64,000 bases of DNA. It comes from Vibrio sp. BS-M-Sm-2. Its GTDB lineage: Bacteria; Pseudomonadota; Gammaproteobacteria; Enterobacterales; Vibrionaceae. The stretch spans positions 1,612,001-1,676,000 of the forward strand of contig NZ_CP167895.1 in NCBI RefSeq assembly GCF_041504345.1, in the 5' to 3' direction. Positions 10,291 to 19,381 of this stretch are shown piece by piece (the stretch's first letter is position 1; every line of letters begins with the position of its first letter). The notes under the pieces were generated by a model. The model ran no database searches. It saw nothing but the letters and a program-made list of their open reading frames with translations, and was not told the origin of the DNA. The translations under genes and the position numbers were made by a program.

Positions 10291-10767
10291 ATGGATTGGA
10301 TCAAAACAGTGAAATCACTCCAGTGCAGAGTTCTGCTACGAGCAGTTCTAGGGTTATTCGGAAGTTTACTTATTTTCAACCCTGCTCATGCCACTGAAGA
10401 TTACGCAATATTTACTTTAGACACAGGGTTTGAAGAGATATCGATAAACAAAGCGAGAAAGCTATATAGAGGTAAAACTAAACGCCTCAATGGCAAGCGT
10501 GTTGAACTGTCTGATTGGCCTGAGAACAGCACCGAAAGAGGAGAGTTTTATCAGCTTTTGCTTGGGAAAAATGCAGCTCAAATGAACGCTCACTGGGCTG
10601 GCTTATCTTTTTCTGGAAAAGCGCGTTACCCAAGAGAAATCAAAACGGCATCAACCGATAGCTTAGTGGACTGGCTGGATGACAAACCAAACCGTATTGG
10701 TTACTCCCCACTCTCTTCGGTTCCTCAAAATGCCAACGTTCTCTACATTATAAATTCGGAGAAATAA
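10291..10767 (+). CDS. Small PstS-like periplasmic substrate-binding protein
   Basis: 158 aa with an N-terminal hydrophobic signal (about residues 12-35, cleavage after AHA). The mature part resembles one lobe of phosphate-type binding proteins: a segment like LYRGKTKRLNGKRVEL followed by STERGEFYQLLLGK and IGYSP, patterns seen in PstS-like (PBP-like) domains. At this length it is only about half a normal PstS, so it is more likely a sensing or accessory protein than a transporter subunit. It sits 9 bases after the hybrid kinase and 1 base before the porin. I infer that it presents a ligand, possibly an anion, to the kinase's periplasmic domain. Confidence 0.7.
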   Translation: MDWIKTVKSLQCRVLLRAVLGLFGSLLIFNPAHATEDYAIFTLDTGFEEISINKARKLYRGKTKRLNGKRVELSDWPENSTERGEFYQLLLGKNAAQMNAHWAGLSFSGKARYPREIKTASTDSLVDWLDDKPNRIGYSPLSSVPQNANVLYIINSEK

Positions 10768-10768
10768 T

Positions 10769-11836
10769 ATGAAAAAGATAATTACGTCAGTGCTATGTGC
10801 TTCGATTTCCTCTCCGGCTTTTGCGATTATTGAACTTACCGATAATTTGTCATTAAGTGGCTTTGGGTCAACATCTTGGGCGAAATCAGACAATGATAAT
10901 CCACTCATCATTAACCGAGGCTTTACTGATGAGAGCTGCTACGACTGTGATACCACATTTGGCGTTCAATTAGACTACTTTTACAACTCATTCAAAGCCT
11001 CTGTTCAAGTGGTGAAAGCCCCCCAATACGATTGGAGTGACCCTCAGCTTGAGTGGGCTTACCTTGGCTATGAATTCAATGACTTTGATGTCAGCATCGG
11101 TCGATTGAGACTGCCACTGTTTCTTACCTCTGAGTACTATTATGTCGGCCAAGCCTACATGACAGCGAGGCCACCGACAGAAGTATATAACGCCGTATTG
11201 GGTATCACCGCATTTAACGGGATTAAAGTCAGCTGGACTCACGATGTGAGTGATGAGGCAACGCTGTTACTCTCCCCTTTCTTCGGCGTAAAAGACAAAA
11301 ACGAAGTCGATTTTAATTCGAGTACAGAACTGGAGTTTGAAACCAACCGCATGTTTGGTGCCAACCTTCAGTTAAGTGGAGAGAACTATCGTTGGAATTT
11401 GTCATTCCTCGATTCCAACTTTGATCAGACTGTAAAGATTAAAAACGTTGGTGCGCTGCCTACTGCAGACAACCAACACATCCAGCTTTGGTCTTTGGGT
11501 GCTGAGTATGAATTTAGTCAAGCGGTACTATCAAGTGAAGGACAAATCAGTGACTTCTCTTCATCAATGTATGCAAGTTTGGGCTACAGATTGAATTCGT
11601 TTACGCCTTATGTCGTTTACGGTGCAGAATTTGACTCAAACGAACACCTTACAGGCAACAGCTATTTGATTGGTATCGATTACGACGTATTGCCGAACGT
11701 TTCTATCAATGGTGAAGTACAATACTTTGAAGCTCGTAAGTCAAATGGAGCCTTTATCGAGGACTTCAATCCACTGACAGGCTTTGATGATAAAGATGCC
11801 GTGCTCTATACCATTATGCTGAGTTTCGTGTTCTAA
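10769..11836 (+). CDS. Outer membrane porin-like beta-barrel protein
   Basis: 355 aa with a classic signal peptide (MKKIITSVLCASISSPAFA). It has a beta-rich body with alternating aromatic residues and ends in MLSFVF, the C-terminal Phe expected of outer membrane barrels. A CYDC pair near residue 53 could form a disulfide in a loop. It starts one base after the PstS-like gene stop, so translation is probably coupled, and it is followed by a strong terminator. The family is close to the porin/OprO-like proteins that sit beside small PstS-like proteins in marine gammaproteobacteria. Substrate selectivity is not visible. Confidence 0.78.
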   Translation: MKKIITSVLCASISSPAFAIIELTDNLSLSGFGSTSWAKSDNDNPLIINRGFTDESCYDCDTTFGVQLDYFYNSFKASVQVVKAPQYDWSDPQLEWAYLGYEFNDFDVSIGRLRLPLFLTSEYYYVGQAYMTARPPTEVYNAVLGITAFNGIKVSWTHDVSDEATLLLSPFFGVKDKNEVDFNSSTELEFETNRMFGANLQLSGENYRWNLSFLDSNFDQTVKIKNVGALPTADNQHIQLWSLGAEYEFSQAVLSSEGQISDFSSSMYASLGYRLNSFTPYVVYGAEFDSNEHLTGNSYLIGIDYDVLPNVSINGEVQYFEARKSNGAFIEDFNPLTGFDDKDAVLYTIMLSFVF

Positions 11837-11858
11837 CCTAGAATTAAACAATCACCGT

Positions 11859-11897
11859 AAAAAAGCCCAAGCTAATCACTCTACCTTGGGCTTTTTT
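11859..11897 (+). terminator. Rho-independent terminator after the porin operon
   Basis: AAAAGCCCAAG pairs with CTTGGGCTTTT across a 13-base loop, followed by a T-run. It lies 24 bases after the porin stop. Confidence 0.88.
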
Positions 11898-12090
11898 ATC
11901 GCAGTCATTCTTCATTCCAACCTGTCGAAACATAAACCATAACTATCGTTTCAATGGTGAATATTGAGATGGTTTTATTCCAATGTCAGAGCGGTCAGCA
12001 TTGTGTAAAAAGGCTGCAAACTCACGAACCTCACCGCCCTCACTCGGTCAATCTTAGAGTGAATAAACAGATACCTTAAACGGAGAACGC

Positions 12091-13821
12091 ATGCGTATAG
12101 CAACTTTATCTTTAAGCTTGGTTTCAGCGGTGGGTTTTGCTGCTGAGCCCAGCCCTTTCCCAATCATGCCGAATACTGAAGGTGACAAATTCATGGTTAG
12201 TGCGACAAACCCCTATGTCAGCAGCACTGGCTATTCGATACTGAAACAAGGCGGTAATGCCATCGACGCCATGGTGGCGATGCAAATGACCATGTCAGTC
12301 GTCGAGCCCGATATGACGGGGATTGGTGGCGGGACGTTTGCTTTGTTTTATCAACATGACAAAGACCAATTCCTCGCAATCGATGGGCGTGACGAAGCGC
12401 CCTCAAGTGCGACTCCAGATATGTTTATGGAAGATGGTAAGGCACTCAGTCGAAATGAGATTTTAGGGCCAAGATCTGTCGCGGTACCGGGTACGCTTCG
12501 TTTGCTCTATAGCTCTCATCAAGAATACGGAAAGCTACCTTGGTCTGAGTTGGTGCAGCCTGCGATTGAGCTTGCCAGTAAAGGTTATGCAATGAACAGT
12601 TACACCTATGACATTGTGGTTCGTGAGCAAAACCGTTTAATTGAAGATCCAGAAATCAAAGCGCTCTATTGGGATAACGACGAAATCAAACCGACGGGCA
12701 CCTTGATGACCAATCCAAAGCTTGCCAATACGTTGACCAATATTGCGCAACAAGGTGACAAATATCTTTATGGTGGAGAGTTTGGTAAGAACATTGTCGA
12801 AACGGTCAACAGTCGCATCGATTCAGACCACGCAAAATTATCCATTGAAGACTTTGAACAGTACCAAATCAAAAAGCGTGACGTCATTGAGAGCGACTAT
12901 CGTGGTAACAAGATCGTATCCTTTGGTTACCCTGCCTCTGGTGGCGTGATGGTTGCTCAAAGCCTTGAAATGTTAGAAGCCTATAACTTAGCCGACATGT
13001 CTAAAACCGATGTTGAACCGTGGCGCTTGATGACCGAAGCCATGAGAATAGCCAAAGCCGATCGCATCGCTTATGCCGGTGACCCAGATTACATCGAAGT
13101 GCCAGTTGCAGCCCTACTCGACAAAGCCTACATCGATGGGCGACGTAAGCTCATTCCAGAGACTGGCATTGCGAAAACAAAACCAAAAGCAGGCAAGCTA
13201 ACCGATACTGATTACGCTCAGTATCAAGGTTTTGAGAGCCAAGATACCGGGCACATCTCCATCATCGACAAAGACGGGAATGCCATTGCAATGACCAGCA
13301 CCGTCGGCACAGGCATGGGGTCTGGGCTAATGGTCGATGGCGTGATTCTTAATGCCCAAATGGCAAATTTCTCCACCAAACCCACAATAAACGGTAAACC
13401 GACTCAAAACTCTATTGAAGCAGGTAAGCGACCTCGCTCAGCGATCACCCCGCTAATGGTTATGGATAAAAAAGACGACCTGCGTTTAGTGGTAGGTTCT
13501 CCTGGTAGCTCACAAATTCCGGGTTACGTGTTGAAAACTGTAGTGGGCATTCTCGATTGGGATCTGTCTGCGCAGGAAGCGATTGACCTGCCGAATATTC
13601 AGTATGGCACTAAGATTGATCGAACCAAACCTTATGATCCAACAGGTTTGTTGGTCGAGAAGAAAACCTACGCTGAAATTCTAGTACCAGAGTTCATGCA
13701 GCTCGGTTATCAGGTGCATGTCATTCCCGTCGTCAGTGGCTTGAATGCCATTGAAGTCAAAGATGGAAAACTTTATGGCGCAACAGACAGGCGTCGCGCA
13801 TCCAGTTCAATGGGTGAATAG
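12091..13821 (+). CDS. ggt: Gamma-glutamyltransferase (glutathione hydrolase)
   Basis: 576 aa with a short signal peptide (cleavage near GFAA). This is the full-length Ntn-hydrolase family protein that self-cleaves into two subunits. The nucleophile should be Thr386 in DTGHISIID, which matches the conserved T-x-H of the family. The N-terminal half carries GGNAIDAMVAM and the substrate Arg region GRDEAPSSA; the small subunit has GMGSGLMVDG and SPGSSQIPGYV. It would hydrolyse glutathione and other gamma-glutamyl compounds in the periplasm. A GGAGAA ribosome site supports the start. It stands alone between terminators next to the sulfatase locus; a functional link (sulfur scavenging) is inference. 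Confidence 0.92.
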   Translation: MRIATLSLSLVSAVGFAAEPSPFPIMPNTEGDKFMVSATNPYVSSTGYSILKQGGNAIDAMVAMQMTMSVVEPDMTGIGGGTFALFYQHDKDQFLAIDGRDEAPSSATPDMFMEDGKALSRNEILGPRSVAVPGTLRLLYSSHQEYGKLPWSELVQPAIELASKGYAMNSYTYDIVVREQNRLIEDPEIKALYWDNDEIKPTGTLMTNPKLANTLTNIAQQGDKYLYGGEFGKNIVETVNSRIDSDHAKLSIEDFEQYQIKKRDVIESDYRGNKIVSFGYPASGGVMVAQSLEMLEAYNLADMSKTDVEPWRLMTEAMRIAKADRIAYAGDPDYIEVPVAALLDKAYIDGRRKLIPETGIAKTKPKAGKLTDTDYAQYQGFESQDTGHISIIDKDGNAIAMTSTVGTGMGSGLMVDGVILNAQMANFSTKPTINGKPTQNSIEAGKRPRSAITPLMVMDKKDDLRLVVGSPGSSQIPGYVLKTVVGILDWDLSAQEAIDLPNIQYGTKIDRTKPYDPTGLLVEKKTYAEILVPEFMQLGYQVHVIPVVSGLNAIEVKDGKLYGATDRRRASSSMGE

Positions 13822-13830
13822 TTGTTTAAC

Positions 13831-13852
13831 GGGTGAGTAGCTTAACTCACCC
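13831..13852 (+). terminator. Hairpin after ggt
   Basis: GGGTGAGT and ACTCACCC pair over a six-base loop nine bases after the ggt stop. No T-run follows, so it is a weak terminator or an mRNA 3' end structure. Confidence 0.45.
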
Positions 13853-13914
13853 ATTATAACGGCTCTGATTGGTGTCTTATTCTAGCCACACATTCCGAAC
13901 CCAGTTCCAAATGC

Positions 13915-13945
13915 AAAAAACCAGTCGAACGTTTCGACTGGCTTT
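13915..13945 (-). terminator. Terminator of the HEAT/TPR gene, possibly bidirectional
   Basis: CCAGTCGAA pairs with TTCGACTGG over a very short loop. Read on the minus strand it is followed by six Ts, right after the HEAT/TPR gene. The plus-strand side has CTTTTC, so it may also stop ggt transcripts. Confidence 0.8.
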
Positions 13946-13983
13946 TCAATAACTCACTTTTAGTTTACCGATTAACACAAATA

Positions 13984-15042
13984 CTACGAACTTGGCGCTA
14001 CTCGTTTCTCTTTCAGCTGTTCAATCACATAGTCAGGCGCGACTTTACTTAGCTCAATCAAACATTCATCCGTTTTTTCATTGCCGTAACGGACATAAAT
14101 ATCACATACAGCGTAAAGTTGCTCTGGAGAACCAGAGATCAAATACGCTTTCTCAAACGATTTCGTCGATTTGTCGATATCTAGCTCTTCTTGTAATACC
14201 CCATTTAGGTACCAGTAATAGCTGTTGTCTTTCGCTAATTCAGCTGCAACTTCAATCTCTTTTGCAGCAGCACCTTTGTCTTCCAGGCGAACCAGAGTCA
14301 ACGACTTAGAATAATGCAGAGCCGCATTGTCCGGCACGTTCGCTAAACCGCGATCTAATACTTCAACCGCTTGTTGGTCTTTTTTCTGCGCTCGGAAATT
14401 ATCAGCGTAGCTTAACCAAACTTGCGCTTCTTTTGGATGCGTATTGATCAATTCTAGATAAACCGTTTCCGCCTTATCCCACTCGTTGTGCCAGCGAAGT
14501 ACATCAGCAAACAGCAGTTGGTATTTTTCAGATTCTTGCGTTTCTAGAAAACTGATCAGCTCTTTTACTGGTGGTTCGATTTGTGCTTTTTGTTGTTCAT
14601 CTAAGGCATTAAAGTCACGAATTAGATTTGATGTTGCCGTGTGGCGAACCATGGTATCGCTGTCTTTAAGCAACGGAGATACCAATGCCCAGCGATGTTC
14701 GAGTTGATAAGGTTCAGAGCCAATCACAGACGCTTCGCGAACTTCAGGGTCTTTATCTTTCAAGCCTCTAGCAACAGCCACCAACGCATTTTGGCTTGGG
14801 TAAGCTGCCAATTCTTGCAGCGCACCAGTACGGTTTTCAATAGACTGATTCTGATCTTGCGCCATGTAAGACAACTGTTGAATGCGGGTTTGAGTGTCCG
14901 TCATTTCAAGCACTTGATTGATATTTTGTGCTGGTGCATCAACGGTTTGTTGAACGCTATTAGCTGCCATCGCTGACGTTGATAGCAATGCGGACGTTGA
15001 GATAAATAAAGCAACCGCTGTCGCTAAACTCTTCTTGATCAT
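13984..15042 (-). CDS. Exported HEAT/TPR repeat protein, heme-less relative of the octaheme cytochrome
   Basis: 352 aa with a signal peptide (cleavage near SAMA). Residues about 60-170 look like HEAT repeats and about 180-320 like TPR repeats. The whole protein matches the C-terminal part of the 805-aa multiheme cytochrome encoded at 27143-29560. Shared strings include LEPLLKD/VSPLLKD, a closely similar repeat spacing, and near-identical ends (LYAVCDIYVRYG / LYAQCEILARNY and LSKVAP in both). It has no CXXCH. It lies 93 bases downstream of the anaerobic sulfatase maturase on the same strand, with a good AAGGT ribosome site. It is probably a periplasmic scaffold for the sulfatase system; that role is inferred from position and paralogy. 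Confidence 0.85.
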   Translation of the reverse strand: MIKKSLATAVALFISTSALLSTSAMAANSVQQTVDAPAQNINQVLEMTDTQTRIQQLSYMAQDQNQSIENRTGALQELAAYPSQNALVAVARGLKDKDPEVREASVIGSEPYQLEHRWALVSPLLKDSDTMVRHTATSNLIRDFNALDEQQKAQIEPPVKELISFLETQESEKYQLLFADVLRWHNEWDKAETVYLELINTHPKEAQVWLSYADNFRAQKKDQQAVEVLDRGLANVPDNAALHYSKSLTLVRLEDKGAAAKEIEVAAELAKDNSYYWYLNGVLQEELDIDKSTKSFEKAYLISGSPEQLYAVCDIYVRYGNEKTDECLIELSKVAPDYVIEQLKEKRVAPSS

Positions 15043-15135
15043 AGTATTACCTTAAGCTGGAGAACTTAGCCTGTCCCTAGACTCATATCTGATTAAATTT
15101 CGTTAGGATCGATAACTCTAAACCTAGAACTTGAC

Positions 15136-16467
15136 TTAAAACTTAGTCTCAAATGTTGTTTGTTTTGCCAGTTCTGCTCGACGCGCCATCATCACAGAAT
15201 CACTGTACTTGCCGTGAGCAACAGGGTGCCTCATCGCACGCGCGATATACGCCATCGATTTATCGACATGAGAAAAGAACTTGTGCCAGCCTGCGCATAA
15301 ATAGTTCAAGCCCGGCTCACCCGCACGAGTTTTAATAAAGCGATTTTTCGGACACTCGCCATGACAAGCAAACTTGTAGTCACATTGCTGACATTGGCTC
15401 GTCAGCGTACGTGATTTAGCGAAACCAAATTTCTGTTGTGGTGCACTGTATGCTAGGTCATCAAGCTTTTCGTGATGGATGTTGCCAATTTTATATTCAG
15501 GGTAAACGTAGTGGTCACAAGAGAACACATCGCCGTTTGGTTCCATCGCTAAACCTTTACCGCAGATCTCATTCAGGGTGCAAAGCGGGTTTGGGCGACC
15601 AATCCACGTTTCTAAGCTCGCTTCAAAATACTGAACAAACACGTTACCGATATCGTGCTTCGCCCACTCATCAAACACAGTAATTAGGAAGTTGCCCCAC
15701 GCTAAGTCCGAAACACACCATGATTCCATGATCGAATCTTTGTGGCCCGGGATAAGACGCTTGTCACCTTGCTTGAGTTGCTCACTCACTTGAGACGTTT
15801 GCGGTGCAACGGTTCTAAAGGTTTTCTGTTCTACGATAGGAATAAACTGCATTTGTGGAGACTTCACCACGTCACGTAGGAAACGATACACTTCGAGTGC
15901 ATTTTGACTGGTCAGGTTGTTCACACAGGTAAGCGTGGCGAATTTGACTTGGTGCTTGTGCAGCAACTCGACAGCAGCCATCACTTGTTTGAATGTGCCA
16001 CGACCTGCCCTGTTGACACGATACGCGTTGTGCAGCATTTCAGGACCATCAATACTCAAACCGATCAAGAAGTTGTTCTTCGCAAGAAACTCAGCCCAAT
16101 CATCATTCAGCAAAGTGCCATTGGTTTGCAGGTCGTTTGAAATCAATACACCTTCAGGTTGGTACTTTTTCTGTAGCTCAACCACGCGTTCAAAATACGC
16201 CAAACCTAGCATAGTCGGTTCACCGCCCTGCCATGAGAAGATGATTTCTGGCGTGTTTTGACCTTCGATGTATTGTCGGATGTAAGTCTCTAGCGTCTCA
16301 TCATCCATTCTTGGAGAACTGCCTTTCTTGTACTCCAATAAATCTTGCTTACTTAGGTAATAACAATATTTACAGTCAATGTTGCATGCTGCGCCAATCG
16401 GCTTAGCCATAACATGCAGGCGCTTAGACGCTTTACCGTTATATTGTGGACCTTGAGTAATGTGCAT
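15136..16467 (-). CDS. Anaerobic sulfatase-maturating enzyme (radical SAM, SPASM)
   Basis: 443 aa. The radical SAM motif CNIDCKYC (CX3CX2C) starts at about residue 28. FSWQGGEPTMLG (GGE motif) and LSIDGPEMLHNAYR follow, and the C-terminal cysteine-rich SPASM region carries CTLNEICGKGLAMEPNGD, CDHYVYPEYKIGN, CQQCDYKFACHGECPKNR and YLCAGWHKFF. This is the known anSME/AslB layout. The enzyme oxidises the active-site Cys (or Ser) of sulfatases to formylglycine in the cytoplasm before export, without oxygen. It fits the two Cys-type arylsulfatases at 29769-33225. The gene is divergent from the lipoprotein gene at 16605, and a palindrome in between resembles an operator found near the sulfatase and MoxR genes. 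Confidence 0.94.
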   Translation of the reverse strand: MHITQGPQYNGKASKRLHVMAKPIGAACNIDCKYCYYLSKQDLLEYKKGSSPRMDDETLETYIRQYIEGQNTPEIIFSWQGGEPTMLGLAYFERVVELQKKYQPEGVLISNDLQTNGTLLNDDWAEFLAKNNFLIGLSIDGPEMLHNAYRVNRAGRGTFKQVMAAVELLHKHQVKFATLTCVNNLTSQNALEVYRFLRDVVKSPQMQFIPIVEQKTFRTVAPQTSQVSEQLKQGDKRLIPGHKDSIMESWCVSDLAWGNFLITVFDEWAKHDIGNVFVQYFEASLETWIGRPNPLCTLNEICGKGLAMEPNGDVFSCDHYVYPEYKIGNIHHEKLDDLAYSAPQQKFGFAKSRTLTSQCQQCDYKFACHGECPKNRFIKTRAGEPGLNYLCAGWHKFFSHVDKSMAYIARAMRHPVAHGKYSDSVMMARRAELAKQTTFETKF

Positions 16468-16528
16468 GATTTACCTACCTATCTTAGTGTCTTGTTCCCA
16501 TCATAATTCCGAATTAAGTCAGTGGCAT

Positions 16529-16545
16529 GTTATACCCTTTATAAC
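16529..16545. promoter_or_regulatory. Operator-like palindrome between maturase and lipoprotein genes
   Basis: GTTATACCCTTTATAAC is a perfect 6-5-6 dyad, about 60 bases from both divergent starts. Read on the minus strand it includes CTATTGGTTATAA, matching 12 of 13 bases of CTATTAGTTATAA before the MoxR operon (27069-27081). All three sites contain TTAT-N7-ATAA. It could also simply hold two -10 elements. Confidence 0.6.
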
Positions 16546-16604
16546 CAATAGGAATGACCAAAAACGTTAGAATTACGCCTTATTTCGAACATTTGAGGCA
16601 CGTG

Positions 16605-17393
16605 ATGAAATTTATCAATTACAAACATTTAGCAGCGGTTAGCGGCGTCACCATGACTATTTTCCTAAGCGGCTGTGCAAGCGTGCCTACACACCCTATC
16701 GCTCAAAAAATTGATCAAGAGATGGTGTTGGTTGAAGGCGGAACATTCACCATGGGTTCCAACAGCCCAGAAGCGACCAAAGCAGAACGACCAGCCCGTG
16801 ATGTAACTGTAGATAGTTTCTACATTGCGAAGTTTGAGGTGACTCAAGAATTGTTCGAATCGGTGATGGGTTCATCTCTCAGTTATTTCCAAAACCCGCA
16901 AGTTCCGGTCAATAACCTAAGCTGGCAACAAGCGAACTATTTCGTTGAACAGTTGAATGAATTAACGGGTGAAGAATACCGCTTGCCGACTGAAGCTGAA
17001 TGGGAATTTGCAGCGAAGGGTGGCAACAAAAGCAAAGGCTATACTTACAGTGGTTCCAACAACTTAGATGATGTTGCGTGGTACTCAGCAAATTCAAAAA
17101 ATAGCGCGCATCCTGTCGGGCTAAAGAAGCCAAATGAACTAGGCTTATATGACATGACAGGAAACGTTGGTGAGTTTGTCATTGATGCTTTCGATGACAC
17201 CTTCTACAGATTCGGTCCAACAGACAACCCAAACAATGCTAAACACAGTGACGTTGGTTTATCACACAAATCAGTGCGCGGTGGCAGCTTTGCTTATGAC
17301 GAAGATGAATCTGAAAGTTACCGTCGTGATTTCGCAAGCCAATCGATCACTATGTCAGACATGGGTCTGCGCCTAGTTAAAGATGCAGACTAA
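16605..17393 (+). CDS. Lipoprotein with formylglycine-generating-enzyme-like (SUMF1) domain, catalytic cysteines absent
   Basis: I prefer the ATG at 16605 (263 aa) because GAGG lies six bases upstream and it gives a clean lipoprotein signal with lipobox LSGC (Cys24); an upstream ATG at 16554 would add 17 residues before it. The remaining protein is one FGE-sulfatase domain: MVLVEGGTFTMGS, a glutamate-rich EVTQELFE, RLPTEAEWEFAAKGG, and a C-terminal RGGSFAYDEDE / MGLRLV. True aerobic formylglycine enzymes have two cysteines after RGGS and end in GFRC; here those positions hold no Cys. It is therefore probably not an active oxidase but a periplasm-facing binding or helper protein. It is divergent from the radical SAM maturase, which can do the maturation. 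Confidence 0.85.
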   Translation: MKFINYKHLAAVSGVTMTIFLSGCASVPTHPIAQKIDQEMVLVEGGTFTMGSNSPEATKAERPARDVTVDSFYIAKFEVTQELFESVMGSSLSYFQNPQVPVNNLSWQQANYFVEQLNELTGEEYRLPTEAEWEFAAKGGNKSKGYTYSGSNNLDDVAWYSANSKNSAHPVGLKKPNELGLYDMTGNVGEFVIDAFDDTFYRFGPTDNPNNAKHSDVGLSHKSVRGGSFAYDEDESESYRRDFASQSITMSDMGLRLVKDAD

Positions 17394-17490
17394 CAAAATA
17401 CCCCATGGTAGCTGAACAACAGACAACCTCTGTTCAGTGGTTAACCCATGACATTTTGAATAACGAAATTACATTGAATAAGGATACTCT

Positions 17491-19173
17491 ATGCAATACA
17501 CCAAGCTTTCAGGGCTTACACTTGCGTTACTCTGTGCCTTCCCTGCCTCAGCAACAGAAAAGCCAAATCTAGTCCTACAAATCACGGTAGATGGCCTACG
17601 AGCAGATCTTATCGAGCGATATAAGCACAACTTCGGTGAAGGCGGTTTCCGGTACTTAATGGATGATGGTACTTACTACACCAATGCGAATTACCAACAT
17701 GGCAACACGGAAACGATCGTGGGCCATGTGTCGCTTGCAACAGGTGCGCCACCGAGCGTACACGGCATGGTAGGTAACGTTTGGTATGACCGTAGCGAAG
17801 AGCGTTTGGTGTATAACGTAGAAGACGGCAACTACAAAATGTTGACCTCTGGCGCGGGTGTCGACAAAGCAACAGAGATCGACCCAACGCAGAAGACAGC
17901 ACAGGGCGATGGACGTTCTCCTGAGCCAATACTTTCCACCACGTTTGGTGACGAGTTGACGATTTCCAATAGTGGAAAATCAAAAGTGTTCGGTGTATCA
18001 GTGAAAGACCGCGGCGCAATCTCATTGGCGGGACACAGTGGTAAAGCCTTCTGGTTCTCCAAAGCGCAATCTGAGTTTGTCACCAGCAACTATTACTACG
18101 ACGAGTATCCAGATTGGGTATCACGTTGGAACGAGAAAGCAATTGCTGCTCAGTACTCGAAACAGAAGTGGGAGCTCTCGTTACCACGAGAGAAGTACAC
18201 GCTGCAAGAGCACGATACCGAACACAAAGTGAAACTCGGTGATTTCCAACGCACCTTCCCTCACCCTTATGGCCCTGCAAGTTACAAGTACTACAGCACA
18301 ACGCTAACCGTTAGCCCGGCCGGTGACGAGATCACAGAAAACTTTGCAAGCACACTGTTGATGCAAGAGAAGCTAGGCCAAGGTGAAGTGACTGATTATC
18401 TGTCTGTGAGTTTCTCATCAAACGACTACGTGGTGCACTTATACGGCCCGGAAAGCCTAGAAACAGAAGACAACCTAATTCGACTTGATAAGACGATCGC
18501 CAAGCTTCTTAAAACCGTTGATAACCAAGTCGGTCTAGAAAATACATTAATTGTGTTGTCTGCCGATCATGGAGTACCTGAATCTTCACCTGCGGCAAAT
18601 GCGCTTGGCTTTAATCAAGCTCAATACTTCAATAAAGACACATTGCTCTCGAGTGGCGTAGAAAAAAGATTGAAGGATCAATTTGGTTTATCCAAAGACG
18701 CCATTCGCTTGTATGCACAGCCTTATATCTATCTGAATCACGATTTAATCGCAGAGAAGAAACTTGACCTAGCTAAAGTGCAGGAAGCGATCGCCGATGA
18801 AATAGCAAAAGTGAAGGGTGTGGCGTTTGCAGTATCAAGCAGCGATATTGCAGCGAACCGAGTGCCTGATACTCATGTGATGCAGCTAATCAAAAACAAC
18901 TACCACCCTGCTCGTTCTGGTGACGTGTATGTGGTATTTGCACCGCGTAGTTACATTAACGACATGGAAGGCCTTCAAATAGCCTCTACACATGGCTCGC
19001 CATGGAAGTACGATACGCATGTGCCTGTAATCTTCGCAGGCTACGACGTTGAAGCTCAGAAGATCTCGCGGGCAATCACGCCATACGACATTGCGCCAAC
19101 ACTTTCGAACAAACTGGGGATAACCCAACCAAGTGGATCAATTGGAGAGGTGTTACAAGAGGTCACTGAGTAG
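17491..19173 (+). CDS. Alkaline phosphatase superfamily enzyme, PafA-like, secreted
   Basis: 560 aa with a signal peptide (cleavage near PASA). The N-terminal metal site is in LQITVDGLRADL; the probable nucleophile is the Thr in HGNTETIVGHVSLATG, with HGMVGNVWYDR after it; the second metal site is SADHGVPESS, and ASTHGSPWKYDTHVPVIF supplies the C-terminal His. The Thr (not Cys/Ser in CXPXR) points to a phosphatase of the PafA or nucleotide phosphodiesterase type rather than a sulfatase. It would act on phosphate mono- or diesters in the periplasm. It follows the FGE-like lipoprotein by 97 bases on the same strand and is ended by a clear terminator. The exact substrate is not visible. Confidence 0.85.
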   Translation: MQYTKLSGLTLALLCAFPASATEKPNLVLQITVDGLRADLIERYKHNFGEGGFRYLMDDGTYYTNANYQHGNTETIVGHVSLATGAPPSVHGMVGNVWYDRSEERLVYNVEDGNYKMLTSGAGVDKATEIDPTQKTAQGDGRSPEPILSTTFGDELTISNSGKSKVFGVSVKDRGAISLAGHSGKAFWFSKAQSEFVTSNYYYDEYPDWVSRWNEKAIAAQYSKQKWELSLPREKYTLQEHDTEHKVKLGDFQRTFPHPYGPASYKYYSTTLTVSPAGDEITENFASTLLMQEKLGQGEVTDYLSVSFSSNDYVVHLYGPESLETEDNLIRLDKTIAKLLKTVDNQVGLENTLIVLSADHGVPESSPAANALGFNQAQYFNKDTLLSSGVEKRLKDQFGLSKDAIRLYAQPYIYLNHDLIAEKKLDLAKVQEAIADEIAKVKGVAFAVSSSDIAANRVPDTHVMQLIKNNYHPARSGDVYVVFAPRSYINDMEGLQIASTHGSPWKYDTHVPVIFAGYDVEAQKISRAITPYDIAPTLSNKLGITQPSGSIGEVLQEVTE

Positions 19174-19226
19174 AGTATACCTCTAAGGTTTCGTGAGCTA
19201 GATTTCGAATCCAGCACCCACTCATT

Positions 19227-19285
19227 AAAAGAGTCGTTTATCATATTCAGACTGATTCAGTCGAAACAGATAAGCGGCTCTTTTT
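19227..19285 (+). terminator. Terminator after the alkaline phosphatase-like gene
   Basis: AAAAGAGTCGTTTATC pairs with GATAAGCGGCTCTTTT with two mismatches, ending in a T-run. It lies 54 bases after the stop. Confidence 0.8.
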
Positions 19286-19381
19286 GATTGCCTGTATTTA
19301 AGCCTTAGCCGATTAACGTATGTTAGTGCTTGGGATAACTGCTATTCGTACAAATATTTTCCATTACACCCCCGTTAGAGC

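Noticed and set aside
11939-11953. ATAACTATCGTTTCA before ggt as a copy of the operator
   Set aside because: Only one half-site fits; the second arm is missing.
17412-17437. CTGAACA/TGTTCAG hairpin before the alkaline phosphatase gene
   Set aside because: Short stem, no T-run and no conserved partner; could be chance.
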